Program-made: the position numbers and the translations under genes
The notes under the pieces: model-generated
The model's database searches: none
What the model saw: the letters and a program-made list of their open reading frames with translations, nothing else
What the model was told of the DNA's origin: nothing
Assembly: GCA_963697675.1 (NCBI GenBank)
Contig: CAVOOW010000004.1
Span: 62,001-126,000 of the forward strand
Length of the DNA stretch: 64,000 nt
Origin: CAVOOW01 sp963697675
GTDB taxonomy: Bacteria > Actinomycetota > Actinomycetes > JACCUZ01
Reading direction: 5' to 3'
Shown here: positions 28,016 to 37,528 of the stretch, piece by piece
Layout: every line of letters starts with the position of its first letter
How positions within the stretch are numbered: position 1 is the first letter of the stretch

Positions 28016-28315
28016 ATGGGGGCAAACCTCAACGTCACCTACCACGAGATGTCCGACGCCGCGACGCGGCTTCGCGACGGCCAGCAGCAGATCGAGGCCC
28101 AGCTGCAGGCCCTGAAGTCCCTCGTCGACTCGCTGGTCAGCGGTGGCTATGTCACCGACAGCTCCAGCAAGGCGTTCGACGCCTCCTACTCGGAGTTCAA
28201 CGAAGGTGCCCGGCGCACCATCGCGGGGCTCGAGGGCATGGGGATGTACCTCGACCGGGCCGCTCAGACGTTCCAGCAGGCCGACCAGGACCTGGCTGCC
28301 GCGCTCAAGGGCTGA
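28016..28315 (+). CDS. WXG100-family (ESAT-6-like) type VII substrate without the Trp-x-Gly motif
   Basis: A 99-residue helical hairpin protein. Helix 1 covers MSDAATRLRDGQQQIEAQLQ and onward, the turn is VSGGYVTDSSSK, helix 2 starts AFDASYSEFNEGARRTIAGL. Length, heptad pattern and the C-terminal YLDRAAQTFQQADQDLA (compare the YxxxD/E export signal) fit the family. The turn lacks the Trp of WxG, reading SGGY instead. It is divergent from the EssC-like ATPase gene and follows GGAAGG. Secretion as a homodimer by that ATPase is the expected role. Confidence 0.85.
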   Translation: MGANLNVTYHEMSDAATRLRDGQQQIEAQLQALKSLVDSLVSGGYVTDSSSKAFDASYSEFNEGARRTIAGLEGMGMYLDRAAQTFQQADQDLAAALKG

Positions 28316-28330
28316 GCGCCGCGGCTCGTC

Positions 28331-28438
28331 AACGTTCGACGGTTCAACGTTCGACGGTTCAACGTTCGACGGTTCAACGTTCGACGGTTCAACGTTCGAA
28401 CGGTTCAACGTTCGAACGGTTCAACGTTCGAACGGTTC
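28331..28438. repeat. Tandem array: four 15-bp and three 16-bp units
   Basis: Four exact copies of AACGTTCGACGGTTC (28331-28390) pass directly into three exact copies of AACGTTCGAACGGTTC (28391-28438). Each long unit contains the palindromes AACGTT and TTCGAA and is a near-palindrome as a whole. There are no spacers, so it is not CRISPR. It starts 15 bases after the WXG100 stop codon. A protein-binding array is possible. Confidence 0.9.
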
Positions 28439-28660
28439 GGCGCTCGGGCGGCGATGGCACGCGCCAATCCGCCTGACACGAGCAGGCACGCGTCAAGCCG
28501 TGCCCGCGGGCCGCGTGACATCTGCCGCGACGCTGCAGCGCTCGCGCGCACCTCTCCGACCCGACTACGGCTGCACGGTGCATGCCTCGCGGCGAGGGCT
28601 GCTGGCGTTTCCCTCCGGTTTGGGTACGTGCGGCGAGGGCGCACGTCGCCGTACACGTTC

Positions 28661-28726
28661 AAGATCGCTCCCGTCGTGCTCAGATTCTGCGTTCATGCGC
28701 AATCTGAGCACGACAGGAGCGATCTT
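28661..28726. terminator. Long hairpin between converging genes
   Basis: Left arm 28661-28686 begins AAGATCGCTCCCGTCGTGCT; the right arm 28701-28726 is its complement with one mismatch over 26 bases; the loop is 14 bases. It lies between the WXG100 gene and the suf operon end, so a bidirectional terminator is likely. Confidence 0.7.
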
Positions 28727-28884
28727 GGTCGGACACGCTGATCCACGGACACAGCCGGTGCACGTGAGGCTGGTGTGACATAGGCGGCGGCACGGACTGC
28801 TGCACACGGTCAGACTGAACCGCACCGCACTGCTGTGCAGGGGTCGATGGCGCGACCAGGCTGCGCTGCTCGCGACCCTCCAGG

Positions 28885-29224
28885 TCAGACGTTGAAGCCC
28901 AGCGCCCGCAGCTGCTCGCGACCCTCGTCGGTGATCTTGTCCGGCCCCCACGGTGGCATCCAGACCCAGTTGATCTTGGTGCTGCTGGCGATGCTCGGCC
29001 ATCGCCTGGTTGGTCTGGTCCTCGATGACGTCGGTGAGCGGGCAGGCGGCCGACGTCAGGGTCATGTCCAGCGTGACGGCGTTGTCGTCGTCGATGTGCA
29101 CGCCGTAGACGAGTCCGAGGTCGACGACGTTGATGCCGAGCTCGGGGTCGACCACGTCGCGCATGGCCTCCTCGACGTCCTCGACGTTGGTGGGTCCGGT
29201 CGGCTGCGTTGCGGTCTCACTCAT
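28885..29224 (-). CDS. sufT: SufT-like metal-sulfur cluster assembly factor (DUF59), one frame break
   Basis: A MIP18/DUF59 protein of about 112 residues that helps Fe-S cluster maturation or transfer. Motifs are VEEAMRDVVDPELGINVVDL and TLTSAACPLTDVIEDQ, with the conserved Cys in AACPL. Near 28990 one extra C moves the frame; the restored end is STKINWVWMPPWGPDKITDE, then LGFNV and the TGA at 28885-28887. The ATG overlaps the SufU stop (ATGA), and this is the last gene of the suf operon. Confidence 0.85.
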
Positions 29225-29703
29225 GCGCTCTCCTCGGTCGAGCTGGACGTGACGTGCGCGGCGAGCGCTTGGGCGGTGGCGTCTTTCCACGCCATCCAGC
29301 CGAGCAGTGCGCACTTGATGCGGGCGGGAAACTTCGAGACGCCGGCGAAGGCGACAGCGTCCTCGAGCACGTCCTCGTCGGGCTCGATCGCGCCCTTGGA
29401 CTGCATGAGGGCGAGGAACTCGTCGTAGGCCTTGGAGGCGTCGGCAAACGAACGACCGACCACGAGGTCGGTCATGACCGAGACCGAGGCCTGCGAGATC
29501 GAGCAGCCGAGCGAGTCGTAGGAGACGTCCTCGATCACCGGCTCGCCGGTCCCGTCGGTGACCTTGACCCGCAGGGTTACCTCGTCGCCGCACGTCGGGT
29601 TCACGTGGTGCACCTCGGCGTCGAACGGGTCGCGCAGACCCTTGTGGTGCGGGTGGCGGTAGTGGTCGAGGATGATCTCCTGGTAGAGCGAGTCGAGGTT
29701 CAC
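29221..29703 (-). CDS. sufU: SufU Fe-S cluster assembly sulfurtransferase
   Basis: A 160-residue SufU protein beginning with GTG: VNLDSLYQEIILDHYRHPHH. Zinc/sulfur-relay cysteines are in NPTCGDEVTL, LGCSISQASVSVM and KCALLGWMAWK, the three-Cys pattern of SufU. In Gram-positive bacteria SufU receives persulfide from SufS by zinc-dependent exchange. The GTG at 29701-29703 overlaps the SufS TGA (GTGA), and the longer frame upstream is antisense-like filler, so this start is preferred. Confidence 0.92.
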   Translation of the reverse strand: MNLDSLYQEIILDHYRHPHHKGLRDPFDAEVHHVNPTCGDEVTLRVKVTDGTGEPVIEDVSYDSLGCSISQASVSVMTDLVVGRSFADASKAYDEFLALMQSKGAIEPDEDVLEDAVAFAGVSKFPARIKCALLGWMAWKDATAQALAAHVTSSSTEESA

Positions 29704-31003
29704 GGGCGCTCCCCGAAGAACCTGACGACCTCGTGCAGACCGTCGATCAACGCGTCGATCTCCTGCGGTGTCGTGTAGAGGTAGAACGACGCGCGGGTCG
29801 TCGCTGCCACGCCGAACCGCTGGCACACCGGACGGGCGCAGTGGTGGCCGGCGCGTACGGCGACACCGCGCGCGTCGAGCACCTGGCTGACGTCGTGCGG
29901 GTGCACCCCGTCGACGACCAGCGAGATCGCTCCGCCGCGGTGCGTCGGTGGTCGGCAGGACCGATGACGCGAACGCCCGCGACCTCGGTCAGCCGGTCGA
30001 GCGCATATCCGGTGATCGCGCGCTCGTGCGCGGCCACCTTGTCCATGCCGATGGCGGACAGGTAGTCGACCGCTGCACCCAGCCCGACAGCCTGCGCGAT
30101 CGGCGGGGTGCCGGCCTCGAACCGGTGCGGCGGCGGAGCGTAGGTGGAGCCGGCCATCTCGACCACCTCGATCATCTCGCCGCCACCGAGGAACGGCGGG
30201 AGGTTCGCGAGCAGGTCGTAACGGCCCCACAGGACCCCGATGCCGGTCGGTCCGCACATCTTGTGGCCGGTGAACGCGACGAAGTCCGCGCCGAGCCGGG
30301 ACACGTCGACGGGCATCTGCGGCACCGACTGCGAGGCGTCCACGACGACCAGCGCGCCGACCTCGTGCGCGCGAGCGGCGATGACCTCGACGGGGTTGAG
30401 CGTGCCGAGTGCATTCGAGACGTGTACGAGGGACACGACCTTGGTGCGCTCGTTGATGATCTCGTCGAGCTGGGACAGGTCCAGCCGGCCTTCATCGTCG
30501 ACGTCGAGCCAGCGCAGGGTCGCGCCGGTGCGCTGGGTGACCAGCTGCCACGGCACGATGTTGGAGTGGTGCTCCATCTCGGTGATCACCACTTCGTCGC
30601 CTGGACGCAGCCCGTGTGGCTGGTCGGCCCACGCGAGCACGTTGGCGACGAGGTTGAGCGCCTCGGAGGAGTTCTTCGTGAAGACGACTTCTTCCCGGCG
30701 CGGCGCACCGACGAACGCCGCGACCTTGTCGCGCGCTCCCTCGAACAGCTCGGTCGACTCCTGGCCCAGCATGTGCATGGCGCGAGCGACGTTGGCGTTG
30801 TGGTGGCTGTAGAAGTCGACCATCGCGTCGATCACCTGCTGCGGCTTCTGCGAGGTGTTGGCGCTGTCGAGATAGACCAACGGCAGACCGTCCGGGGTCA
30901 CCCGGTCCAACACCGGGAAGTCCTTGCGGAGCCGGTCGACGTCGAGCAGCCCCGGCAGGCTCAGCGAACCTGCCGTGCCGATCACTTCGGGACTCAGCGT
31001 CAT
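29700..31003 (-). CDS. sufS: SufS cysteine desulfurase, one frame break
   Basis: PLP enzyme that takes sulfur from cysteine for Fe-S cluster assembly. PLP Lys is in FVAFTGHKMCGPTGIGVLWG; other motifs are VYLDSANTSQKPQQVIDAM, EMEHHSNIVPWQ and SLVHVSNALGTLNP. The persulfide-carrying Cys is in AVRAGHHCARPVCQRFG. Near 29940 one base seems to be missing, so the C-terminal 75 or so residues lie in another frame (GGAISLVVDGVHPHDVSQVL to VVRFFGERP). Restored length is about 434. It overlaps sufU by GTGA. Confidence 0.92.
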
Positions 31004-31009
31004 GCGGGG

Positions 31010-31110
31010 TCCCCGCGGAATGGTGGGGTCCCCGCGGGATCGTGAGCGCAGCGAGCGATCTCGTGGGGTGCCAAGCGTGAGCGAAGCGAGCGGTTTCGTG
31101 GGGTGCTCAT
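31010..31110. repeat. Repeat-rich sufC-sufS spacer
   Basis: The 114-base gap inside the suf operon holds GCGGGGTCCCCGC (a palindrome), GTGGGGTCCCCGC, and two copies of a 33-34 base unit: TGAGCGCAGCGAGCGATCTC and TGAGCGAAGCGAGCGGTTTC, each followed by GTGGGGTGC. All other junctions in this operon overlap or touch, so this spacer is exceptional and may fold or attenuate. Confidence 0.7.
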
Positions 31111-31117
31111 GGTCCGC

Positions 31118-31879
31118 CTATGCCGGGGTCTTGGTCGCGAAGCGCTCGTAGCCCTCTGCCTCGAGGCGGTCGGCCAGCTCGCGGCCACCCTCCTCGACGA
31201 TGCGGCCGTCCACGAAGACGTGGACGAAGTCGGGCTCGATGTAACGCAGGATCCGCGTGTAGTGGGTGATCAGCAGCACGCCGGTGTCGCCGCCGGAGCG
31301 AACCCGGTTGACGCCTTCCGAGACAACCTTGAGCGCGTCGATGTCCAGACCCGAGTCGGTCTCGTCGAGGATCGCGATCTTGGGCTTGAGCAGCTCGAGC
31401 TGCAGGATCTCGTGACGCTTCTTCTCGCCACCGGAGAATCCCTCGTTGACGCTGCGCTCGGCGAACGACGGGTCCACCGAGAGCCGCTCCATGGCGACCT
31501 TGACGTCCTTGACCCAGGTGCGCAGCTTGGGCGCTTCGCCGTCGACGGCGGTCTTGGCCGAGCGCAGGAAGTTGGTCACCGAGACGCCGGGGACCTCGAC
31601 GGGGTATTGCATCGCGAGGAACAGCCCGGCGCGCGCGCGGGCGTCGATGGTCATGGCGAGTACGTCGGCGCCGTCGAGAGTCACGGTGCCACTTGTCACC
31701 GTGTACTTCGGGTGACCGGCGATCGAATAGGCCAGCGTGGACTTGCCCGATCCGTTCGGGCCCATGATCGCGTGGGTCTCGCCGGCTTTCACCGTCAGGT
31801 CGACGCCGCGAAGGATCTCGGTCGGGCCTGTTTCGGTGTCGACGCTGACGTGCAGGTCGTGGATCTCCAGGACGGACAT
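31118..31879 (-). CDS. sufC: SufC Fe-S assembly ATPase
   Basis: A 253-residue ABC-type ATPase that drives the SufBCD scaffold. Walker A is MGPNGSGKSTLAYSIAGHP, the signature FSGGEKKRHEILQ, and Walker B AILDETDSGLDIDALKVVSE, followed by ITHYTRILRYI. The SufC-specific HPKYTVTSGTVTLDGADVLA and the FLAMQYPVEVPGVS loop that contacts SufB/D are present. It ends directly after the Rieske protein gene begins the operon's next unit; stop of the Rieske gene and start of sufC are adjacent. Confidence 0.95.
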   Translation of the reverse strand: MSVLEIHDLHVSVDTETGPTEILRGVDLTVKAGETHAIMGPNGSGKSTLAYSIAGHPKYTVTSGTVTLDGADVLAMTIDARARAGLFLAMQYPVEVPGVSVTNFLRSAKTAVDGEAPKLRTWVKDVKVAMERLSVDPSFAERSVNEGFSGGEKKRHEILQLELLKPKIAILDETDSGLDIDALKVVSEGVNRVRSGGDTGVLLITHYTRILRYIEPDFVHVFVDGRIVEEGGRELADRLEAEGYERFATKTPA

Positions 31880-32215
31880 CTAGCTGTTCTCCAGACTTGT
31901 CTTCGATGAGACGGCGACGAGGATGTCGTCGCCGTCGATCTTCACGGGGTAGACGGGCACGGGCACCGTGGCCGGTAGACCGGTGGGCCGGCCCGTCACC
32001 AGGTCGAAACGCGAGCCGTGCAGCCAGCACTCGAGGGTCTGGTCTTCGATCTCGCCCTCGGACAGCGGGACGTTGGCGTGCGAGCAGACGTCGTGGATCG
32101 CGTAGACCTCGCCCTCACTGCGCACGATCGCGACGGGAGTGCCGTCGATCATCACGCGCAGCGCGCCGCCATCGGCCACGTCCGCGACAGCGCAGGCTTT
32201 GACGAACTCAGCCAC
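31880..32215 (-). CDS. Rieske-type [2Fe-2S] ferredoxin of the suf operon
   Basis: A 111-residue single-domain Rieske protein from the GTG at 32213-32215 (VAEFVKACAVADVADGG). Cluster ligands are CSHANVPLSEG (Cys, His) and CWLHGSRFDLVTGR (Cys, His), the canonical CxH...CxxH pair. It has no oxygenase domain. Such proteins sit between sufD and sufC in many actinobacteria and are thought to supply electrons for cluster assembly, which is not proven. The GTG overlaps the sufD TAG by one base. Confidence 0.92.
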   Translation of the reverse strand: MAEFVKACAVADVADGGALRVMIDGTPVAIVRSEGEVYAIHDVCSHANVPLSEGEIEDQTLECWLHGSRFDLVTGRPTGLPATVPVPVYPVKIDGDDILVAVSSKTSLENS

Positions 32216-33413
32216 TAGTGCACCGCGCCTTCGAGCTCGGCCTCCACGGCAGCCAGCAACCGCTCCTGCACCTCGGGGATTCCGATCTGGTTGATCACGT
32301 CGGCGAAGAACCCGCGCACCACGAGGCGACGAGCCTCGTCGGCGGGGATGCCGCGCGACTGCAGGTAGAACAGCTGCTCGTCGTCGAAGCGACCCGTAGC
32401 GCTCGCGTGGCCGGCTCCGGTGATCTCCCCGGTCTCGATCTCGAGGTTGGGCACCGAGTCGGCGCGCGCGCCGTCGGTCAGCAGCAGGTTGCGGTTGAGC
32501 TCGAACGTGTCGGTGCCCACGGCCGCGGCGCGGATGAGGACGTCGCCGATCCAGACTGTGTGCGCCTCGTCGCCCTGCATCGCGCCCTTGTAGGTCACGT
32601 TCGACCGGCACTGCGGGACGGCGTGGTCGACGAACAGCCGGTGCTCGAGGTGCTGGCCGGCATCGGCGAAGTAGAGGCCGAGCATCTCGACGTCGCCACC
32701 CGGCGCGGCGAAACGAGCCTCGGGCGCGATGCGTACGACGTTGCCGCCGAAGGAGATCACGATGCTCTTGAGCTTGGCGTCGCGGCCGACCTTGATCGAC
32801 TGCTGCGACAGGTGCACGGCGTCGTCGGCCCAGTCGTTGACGCTGACCAGAGTCAGCGAGGCACCGTCACCCACGATGATCTCGACGTTGTCGGCGTAGG
32901 TCGCGCTGCCGGTGTGGTCGAGCACGACGACCGCCTTGGCGAACGGCTTGAGCTCGACGAGCACGTGCCCGAAGGCGGTGCCGCCCTCGCCCCGAAGCGA
33001 GACGACCGTGTGGCGCGAGGTCTCGACCTCCGTGGGCACCGTGATCACGGTGGCTTTCTCGAAGACGGAGTAGGCGCGCGCAGCGACGCGGTCGCCGGGC
33101 ACACCGGCCCGACCCAGGCGGGCGTCGTCGCGACCAACTGTCTCGACGATCACCTCCGGCGCGGCGTCGACCTCGACGAGCACCTTGCCGTCGCCGGGAC
33201 CGTCGTCCTCGTGCAGGTGGCGCAACCGGTCGAGCGGCGTGAACCGCCACTCTTCCTCGCGACCTGTCGGCACCGAGAAGTCGGCGACGTCGAAGGACGT
33301 GAACCGGTTGCCTCGGCTGTCGCCGGGCAACGGCGTCGCGCCGTGCGAGTGAGGTTTGCCGCTGAACCCACCTGTCTCGGGGGACAGGATCTCGGCGGCA
33401 GTGTTAGTGATGC

Positions 33414-33417
<4 letters not shown>
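32215..33417 (-). CDS. sufD: SufD Fe-S scaffold subunit
   Basis: A 400-residue SufD protein. I use the TTG at 33415-33417, which overlaps the sufB stop (TTGA), giving LSITNTAAEILSPETGG. The N-terminal region includes GREEEWRFTPLDRLRHL; the right-handed beta-helix core runs from about residue 150; the conserved C-terminal end has SRGIPADEARRLVVRGFFAD and the His ligand region KGAMQGDEAHTVWIGDV. SufD pairs with SufB to hold the nascent cluster and with SufC for ATP-driven opening. Confidence 0.93.
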
Positions 33418-34822
<1,405 letters not shown>

Positions 34823-34826
<4 letters not shown>

Positions 34827-35584
34827 CGCGGACTCCTCTGAGTTTCGTCTGGAGCGGTTTCGGGTGAAGCAGCTGCGGGATGAACGGCCGGCTGGGTCGT
34901 GCGCGGCACGTAGGTCGTGCAGACGCCGTCGCCGTGGGCGATGGTCGCCAGTCGTTGTACGTGGGTGCCGAGCAGGGCCGCGAAGACCTCGGTCTCGGCC
35001 TCGCACAGCTCGGGGAACTGCTCGGCCACGTGGGCGACCGGGCAGTGGTGCTGGCAGAGCTGCTCACCCGCGGAGGGTTGAGTGCCCGCCGGAACAGCGG
35101 TGGCAGCGTAGCCATCGGCGGTGAGGGCCTTGGCCAGGGCCTCCGTACGCCCACCTGCTGGTGCAGCGTCGACCAGCGGCCGGTAGCGCGCCTCGAGCTC
35201 GCTGACCCGCTGCCGGGCGAACGCGGCCACCGCCTCGCGGCCCCCGCTGTCGGCCAGGAAGCGCAAGGCGCCGGCGGCCAGATCGTCGTAGGCCTGGTCG
35301 AAGGTGTCGCGGCCGGTCTCGGTGAGGGCGAACAGCCGGGCCGGTCGGCCACGGCCACGAGGTGCCTTGCCGCGCGGTGCACGCTCCTCGATCAGGCCGT
35401 CGGCCAGCAGCGCGTCGAGATGGCGGCGTACGGCGGCGGTGGTGAGCGTGAGTCCGGCCGCCAGCGCCGTGGCGGTCATCGGACCGCTCTCGAGCAGGGT
35501 GCGGGCGACGCGGTCGCGGGTGCGCGCCTCGATGGAGGGCAGGGGCGCGACAGGCGCCGCCGACGTCTCTCCTGGGTATTTCAC
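34823..35584 (-). CDS. sufR: SufR-type Fe-S sensing transcriptional repressor
   Basis: A 253-residue regulator with an N-terminal winged helix (SGPMTATALAAGLTLTTAAV, RRHLDALLADGLIEERAPRG) and a C-terminal Cys-rich region, LCQHHCPVAHVAEQFPELCE, in which three Cys could bind a [4Fe-4S] cluster as in SufR. It heads the suf operon and overlaps sufB, the arrangement in mycobacteria and Streptomyces. The GTG at 35582-35584 is the likely start. Repression when the cluster is loaded and release on oxidative, nitrosative or iron stress is known for the family. Confidence 0.92.
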
Positions 35585-35595
35585 AACACCAGTGT
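35581..35595 (-). promoter_or_regulatory. SufR operator match ACACT-N5-TGTGA
   Basis: Read on the minus strand the sequence is ACACT-GGTGT-TGTGA. It matches the inverted repeat reported for SufR of Mycobacterium tuberculosis as I recall it. It overlaps the sufR start codon, with a TAACGT -10-like hexamer just upstream (35602-35597), so the transcript may be leaderless or nearly so. Confidence 0.65.
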
Positions 35596-35675
35596 GACGT
35601 TATTCGCCGAGCCTGGCAAACCCCGCCCCTGGAGGCGGCGTGATCCGCGGCACGCCTCAGCAGGTGGACCGTCGC

Positions 35676-35733
35676 GACAACAGGCACGCAGGCCTGCTGT
35701 CGGGACTCTGTGCCTGCCAAACGTGGTCAACTG
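35676..35733. repeat. Family A half-element in the sufR/ABC divergent region
   Basis: The right outer arm TGCCAAACGTGGTCAACTG (35715-35733) differs from the family A arm at 4176 by two substitutions, and an inner stem CGACAACAGGC/GCCTGCTGTCG precedes it. The left outer arm is missing. This copy lies between divergent genes, so it cannot serve as a convergent terminator. Confidence 0.6.
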
Positions 35734-35772
35734 CGGGCGGGGGGCGACGGGGGGCGTACGTAGACTCCCGGC

Positions 35773-36696
35773 ATGCCCGACGCCGCGGTGGAGGTCGTCG
35801 ACCTCGTCAAGCGGTACGGCGCCAACATGGCTGTCGACGGGCTCTGCCTGACGGTCGTGCGCGGCAGCATCACGGCGGTCCTCGGGCCCAACGGGGCCGG
35901 CAAGACCACGACGCTGGAGACCTGTGAGGGATATCGGCGCCCTGACTCAGGCAGCGTGCGGGTGCTCGGTCTCGATCCCCAGAAGGACTCGGCCGGCCTG
36001 CGACCGCGGGTGGGCGTGATGCTGCAGTCCGGCGGGGTCTATCCGGGCGTCCGGGCGATGGAGGTGCTCCGGCACGTGGCCTCGCTGCACGCTCATCCGC
36101 TCGACGTGGACGCCCTGGTCGAGCGTCTGGGGCTCGGGGCCGCCGGGCGCACGCCCTACCGGCGGCTCTCGGGAGGCCAGCAGCAGCTCCTGTCCCTGGC
36201 CATGGCCGTGGTCGGCCGCCCCGAGCTGGTGTTCCTCGACGAGCCGACCGCAGGGCTCGACCCGCAGGCCCGGCGTGCGACGTGGGAGCTGGTCGGAGAC
36301 CTGAAGGCCGACGGCGTCACGGTCGTGCTGACGACGCACTACATGGAGGAGGCCGAGAAGCTCGCCGACGCCGTCGTGGTCGTCGACCACGGCCGGGTGA
36401 TCGCTGCCGGGAGCCCGCGAGAGCTGACCACGCGCGGGGCGGGCGGGACGGTGCGGTTCAGCGCGCCGTCCGGCCTCGACATCGCAACGCTTGCCGCCGA
36501 GCTGCCCAGCGGCACCGAGGTGCGCGAGACGATCCCGGGGCACTACCTGGTGACCGGCACGGTCGACCCGCAGCTGCTGGCCAGCGTGACCGCGTGGTGC
36601 GCCGCCCGCCACGTCATGCCGGAGGGCCTGGCGATCGACCGGCGCACCCTCGAAGACGTGTTCATCGACCTGACCGGTCACGAGCTGCGGACATGA
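35773..36696 (+). CDS. ABC-2 type transporter ATP-binding protein
   Basis: A 307-residue ATPase: Walker A GPNGAGKTTTLETCEGY, signature LSGGQQQLLSLAMAVVGRPE, Walker B LVFLDEPTAGLDPQARR and the switch His in LTTHYMEEAEKLAD. The C-terminal 90 residues (VRFSAPSGLDIATLAAELPS and onward) form the extra domain common in drug/lipid exporters. It overlaps the permease gene by ATGA. The ABC pair followed by ctaA, divergent from sufR, is a recurrent actinobacterial order. Export substrate unknown. Confidence 0.92.
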   Translation: MPDAAVEVVDLVKRYGANMAVDGLCLTVVRGSITAVLGPNGAGKTTTLETCEGYRRPDSGSVRVLGLDPQKDSAGLRPRVGVMLQSGGVYPGVRAMEVLRHVASLHAHPLDVDALVERLGLGAAGRTPYRRLSGGQQQLLSLAMAVVGRPELVFLDEPTAGLDPQARRATWELVGDLKADGVTVVLTTHYMEEAEKLADAVVVVDHGRVIAAGSPRELTTRGAGGTVRFSAPSGLDIATLAAELPSGTEVRETIPGHYLVTGTVDPQLLASVTAWCAARHVMPEGLAIDRRTLEDVFIDLTGHELRT

Positions 36697-37466
36697 CCGA
36701 GCGGCTCTCGTTCGCGCCCGCACCAGGCGCCGCCTCGCTGGCGCGCATGGTCCGGTCGCAAGCGGGGCTCGAGCTGCGGATGATCCTGCGCAACGGCGAG
36801 CAGCTCCTGCTCACCGTCGTGATCCCGGTCCTGGTGCTGACGGTGTTCTCCAGCATCGAGGTGATGGATCTCGGGACGCGGCAGGAGCGCATCGACTTCC
36901 TCGCGCCCGGGGTGCTCGCGCTGGCCGTGCTGTCGACCGCTTTCACGGGTCTGGCGATCGGCACGGGGTTCGAGCGGCGCTACGGCGCGCTGAAGCGGCT
37001 CGGCGCCACTCCCCTGCCCCGCTGGGGGCTGCTGGTGAGCAAGGGGCTGGCGGTGCTGGCCGTCGAGGTGCTGCAGACGGCGCTGATCTGCGCGGTGGCC
37101 TTCGCGCTCGGGTGGAGCCCGCAGGGGTCGTTCGCCGCCGTCGCGGTCCTGATGCTTGCGGGCACGGCTGCCTTCAGCGCCCTCGCTCTGCTGATGGCGG
37201 GCACCCTGCGGGCCGAGGCCACGCTCGCCGCCGCGAACCTCTGCTACCTGCTCTTCCTGGTGAGCGGCGGCATCGCTGTGCCGCTCGACCGCTTCCCCGA
37301 CAGCGCCCGACCGGTGCTGGAGGTGCTGCCGGCCGGTGCGCTGTCGGAGGGTCTGCGCGAGGTGCTGCGTGGCGGTGCTCCGCTCGACATGACCCATGTG
37401 GCGGTGCTGGCGGCGTGGGCGGCGGTCGCGGGCCTGCTGACCGCTCGCACTTTCCGCTGGGAGTAG
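36693..37466 (+). CDS. ABC-2 type transporter permease
   Basis: A 257-residue membrane protein with about six helices: LLLTVVIPVLVLTVFSSIEV, FLAPGVLALAVLSTAFTGLA, LAVLAVEVLQTALICAVAFA, AAVAVLMLAGTAAFSALALL, ANLCYLLFLVSGGIAVPL and VAVLAAWAAVAGLLTART. The short cytoplasmic loop ALKRLGATPLPRW is the usual contact with the ATPase. The ATG at 36693 overlaps the ATPase gene stop, so the two are co-translated. It lies 60 bases before ctaA and may be co-transcribed with it. Confidence 0.92.
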   Translation: MTERLSFAPAPGAASLARMVRSQAGLELRMILRNGEQLLLTVVIPVLVLTVFSSIEVMDLGTRQERIDFLAPGVLALAVLSTAFTGLAIGTGFERRYGALKRLGATPLPRWGLLVSKGLAVLAVEVLQTALICAVAFALGWSPQGSFAAVAVLMLAGTAAFSALALLMAGTLRAEATLAAANLCYLLFLVSGGIAVPLDRFPDSARPVLEVLPAGALSEGLREVLRGGAPLDMTHVAVLAAWAAVAGLLTARTFRWE

Positions 37467-37528
37467 GCACGCGGTGCCATTTCGCAGCAGTCAAGACCTT
37501 CCGTCGGCCGCGCCGTAGGCTTCCGACC

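Larger units (their letters stand above)
28316..28884. other. 570-base intergenic region with a tandem array and a long hairpin
   Basis: No convincing gene is present. Short open frames here have no ribosome binding sites and no protein-like composition. The region holds the 15/16-bp tandem array and the 26-bp-arm hairpin described separately. It separates the converging WXG100 gene and suf operon. Confidence 0.6.

Noticed and set aside
28331..28438. CRISPR array
   Set aside because: The repeats are contiguous with no spacers, units are only 15-16 bases and no cas genes are present.
24850..28476. Very long plus-strand open frame opposite the EssC-like gene
   Set aside because: It is the mirror of a strongly conserved gene in GC-rich DNA; it has no ribosome binding site, and its composition (Arg, Gly, Val, Asp, Gln runs) is that of antisense frames.
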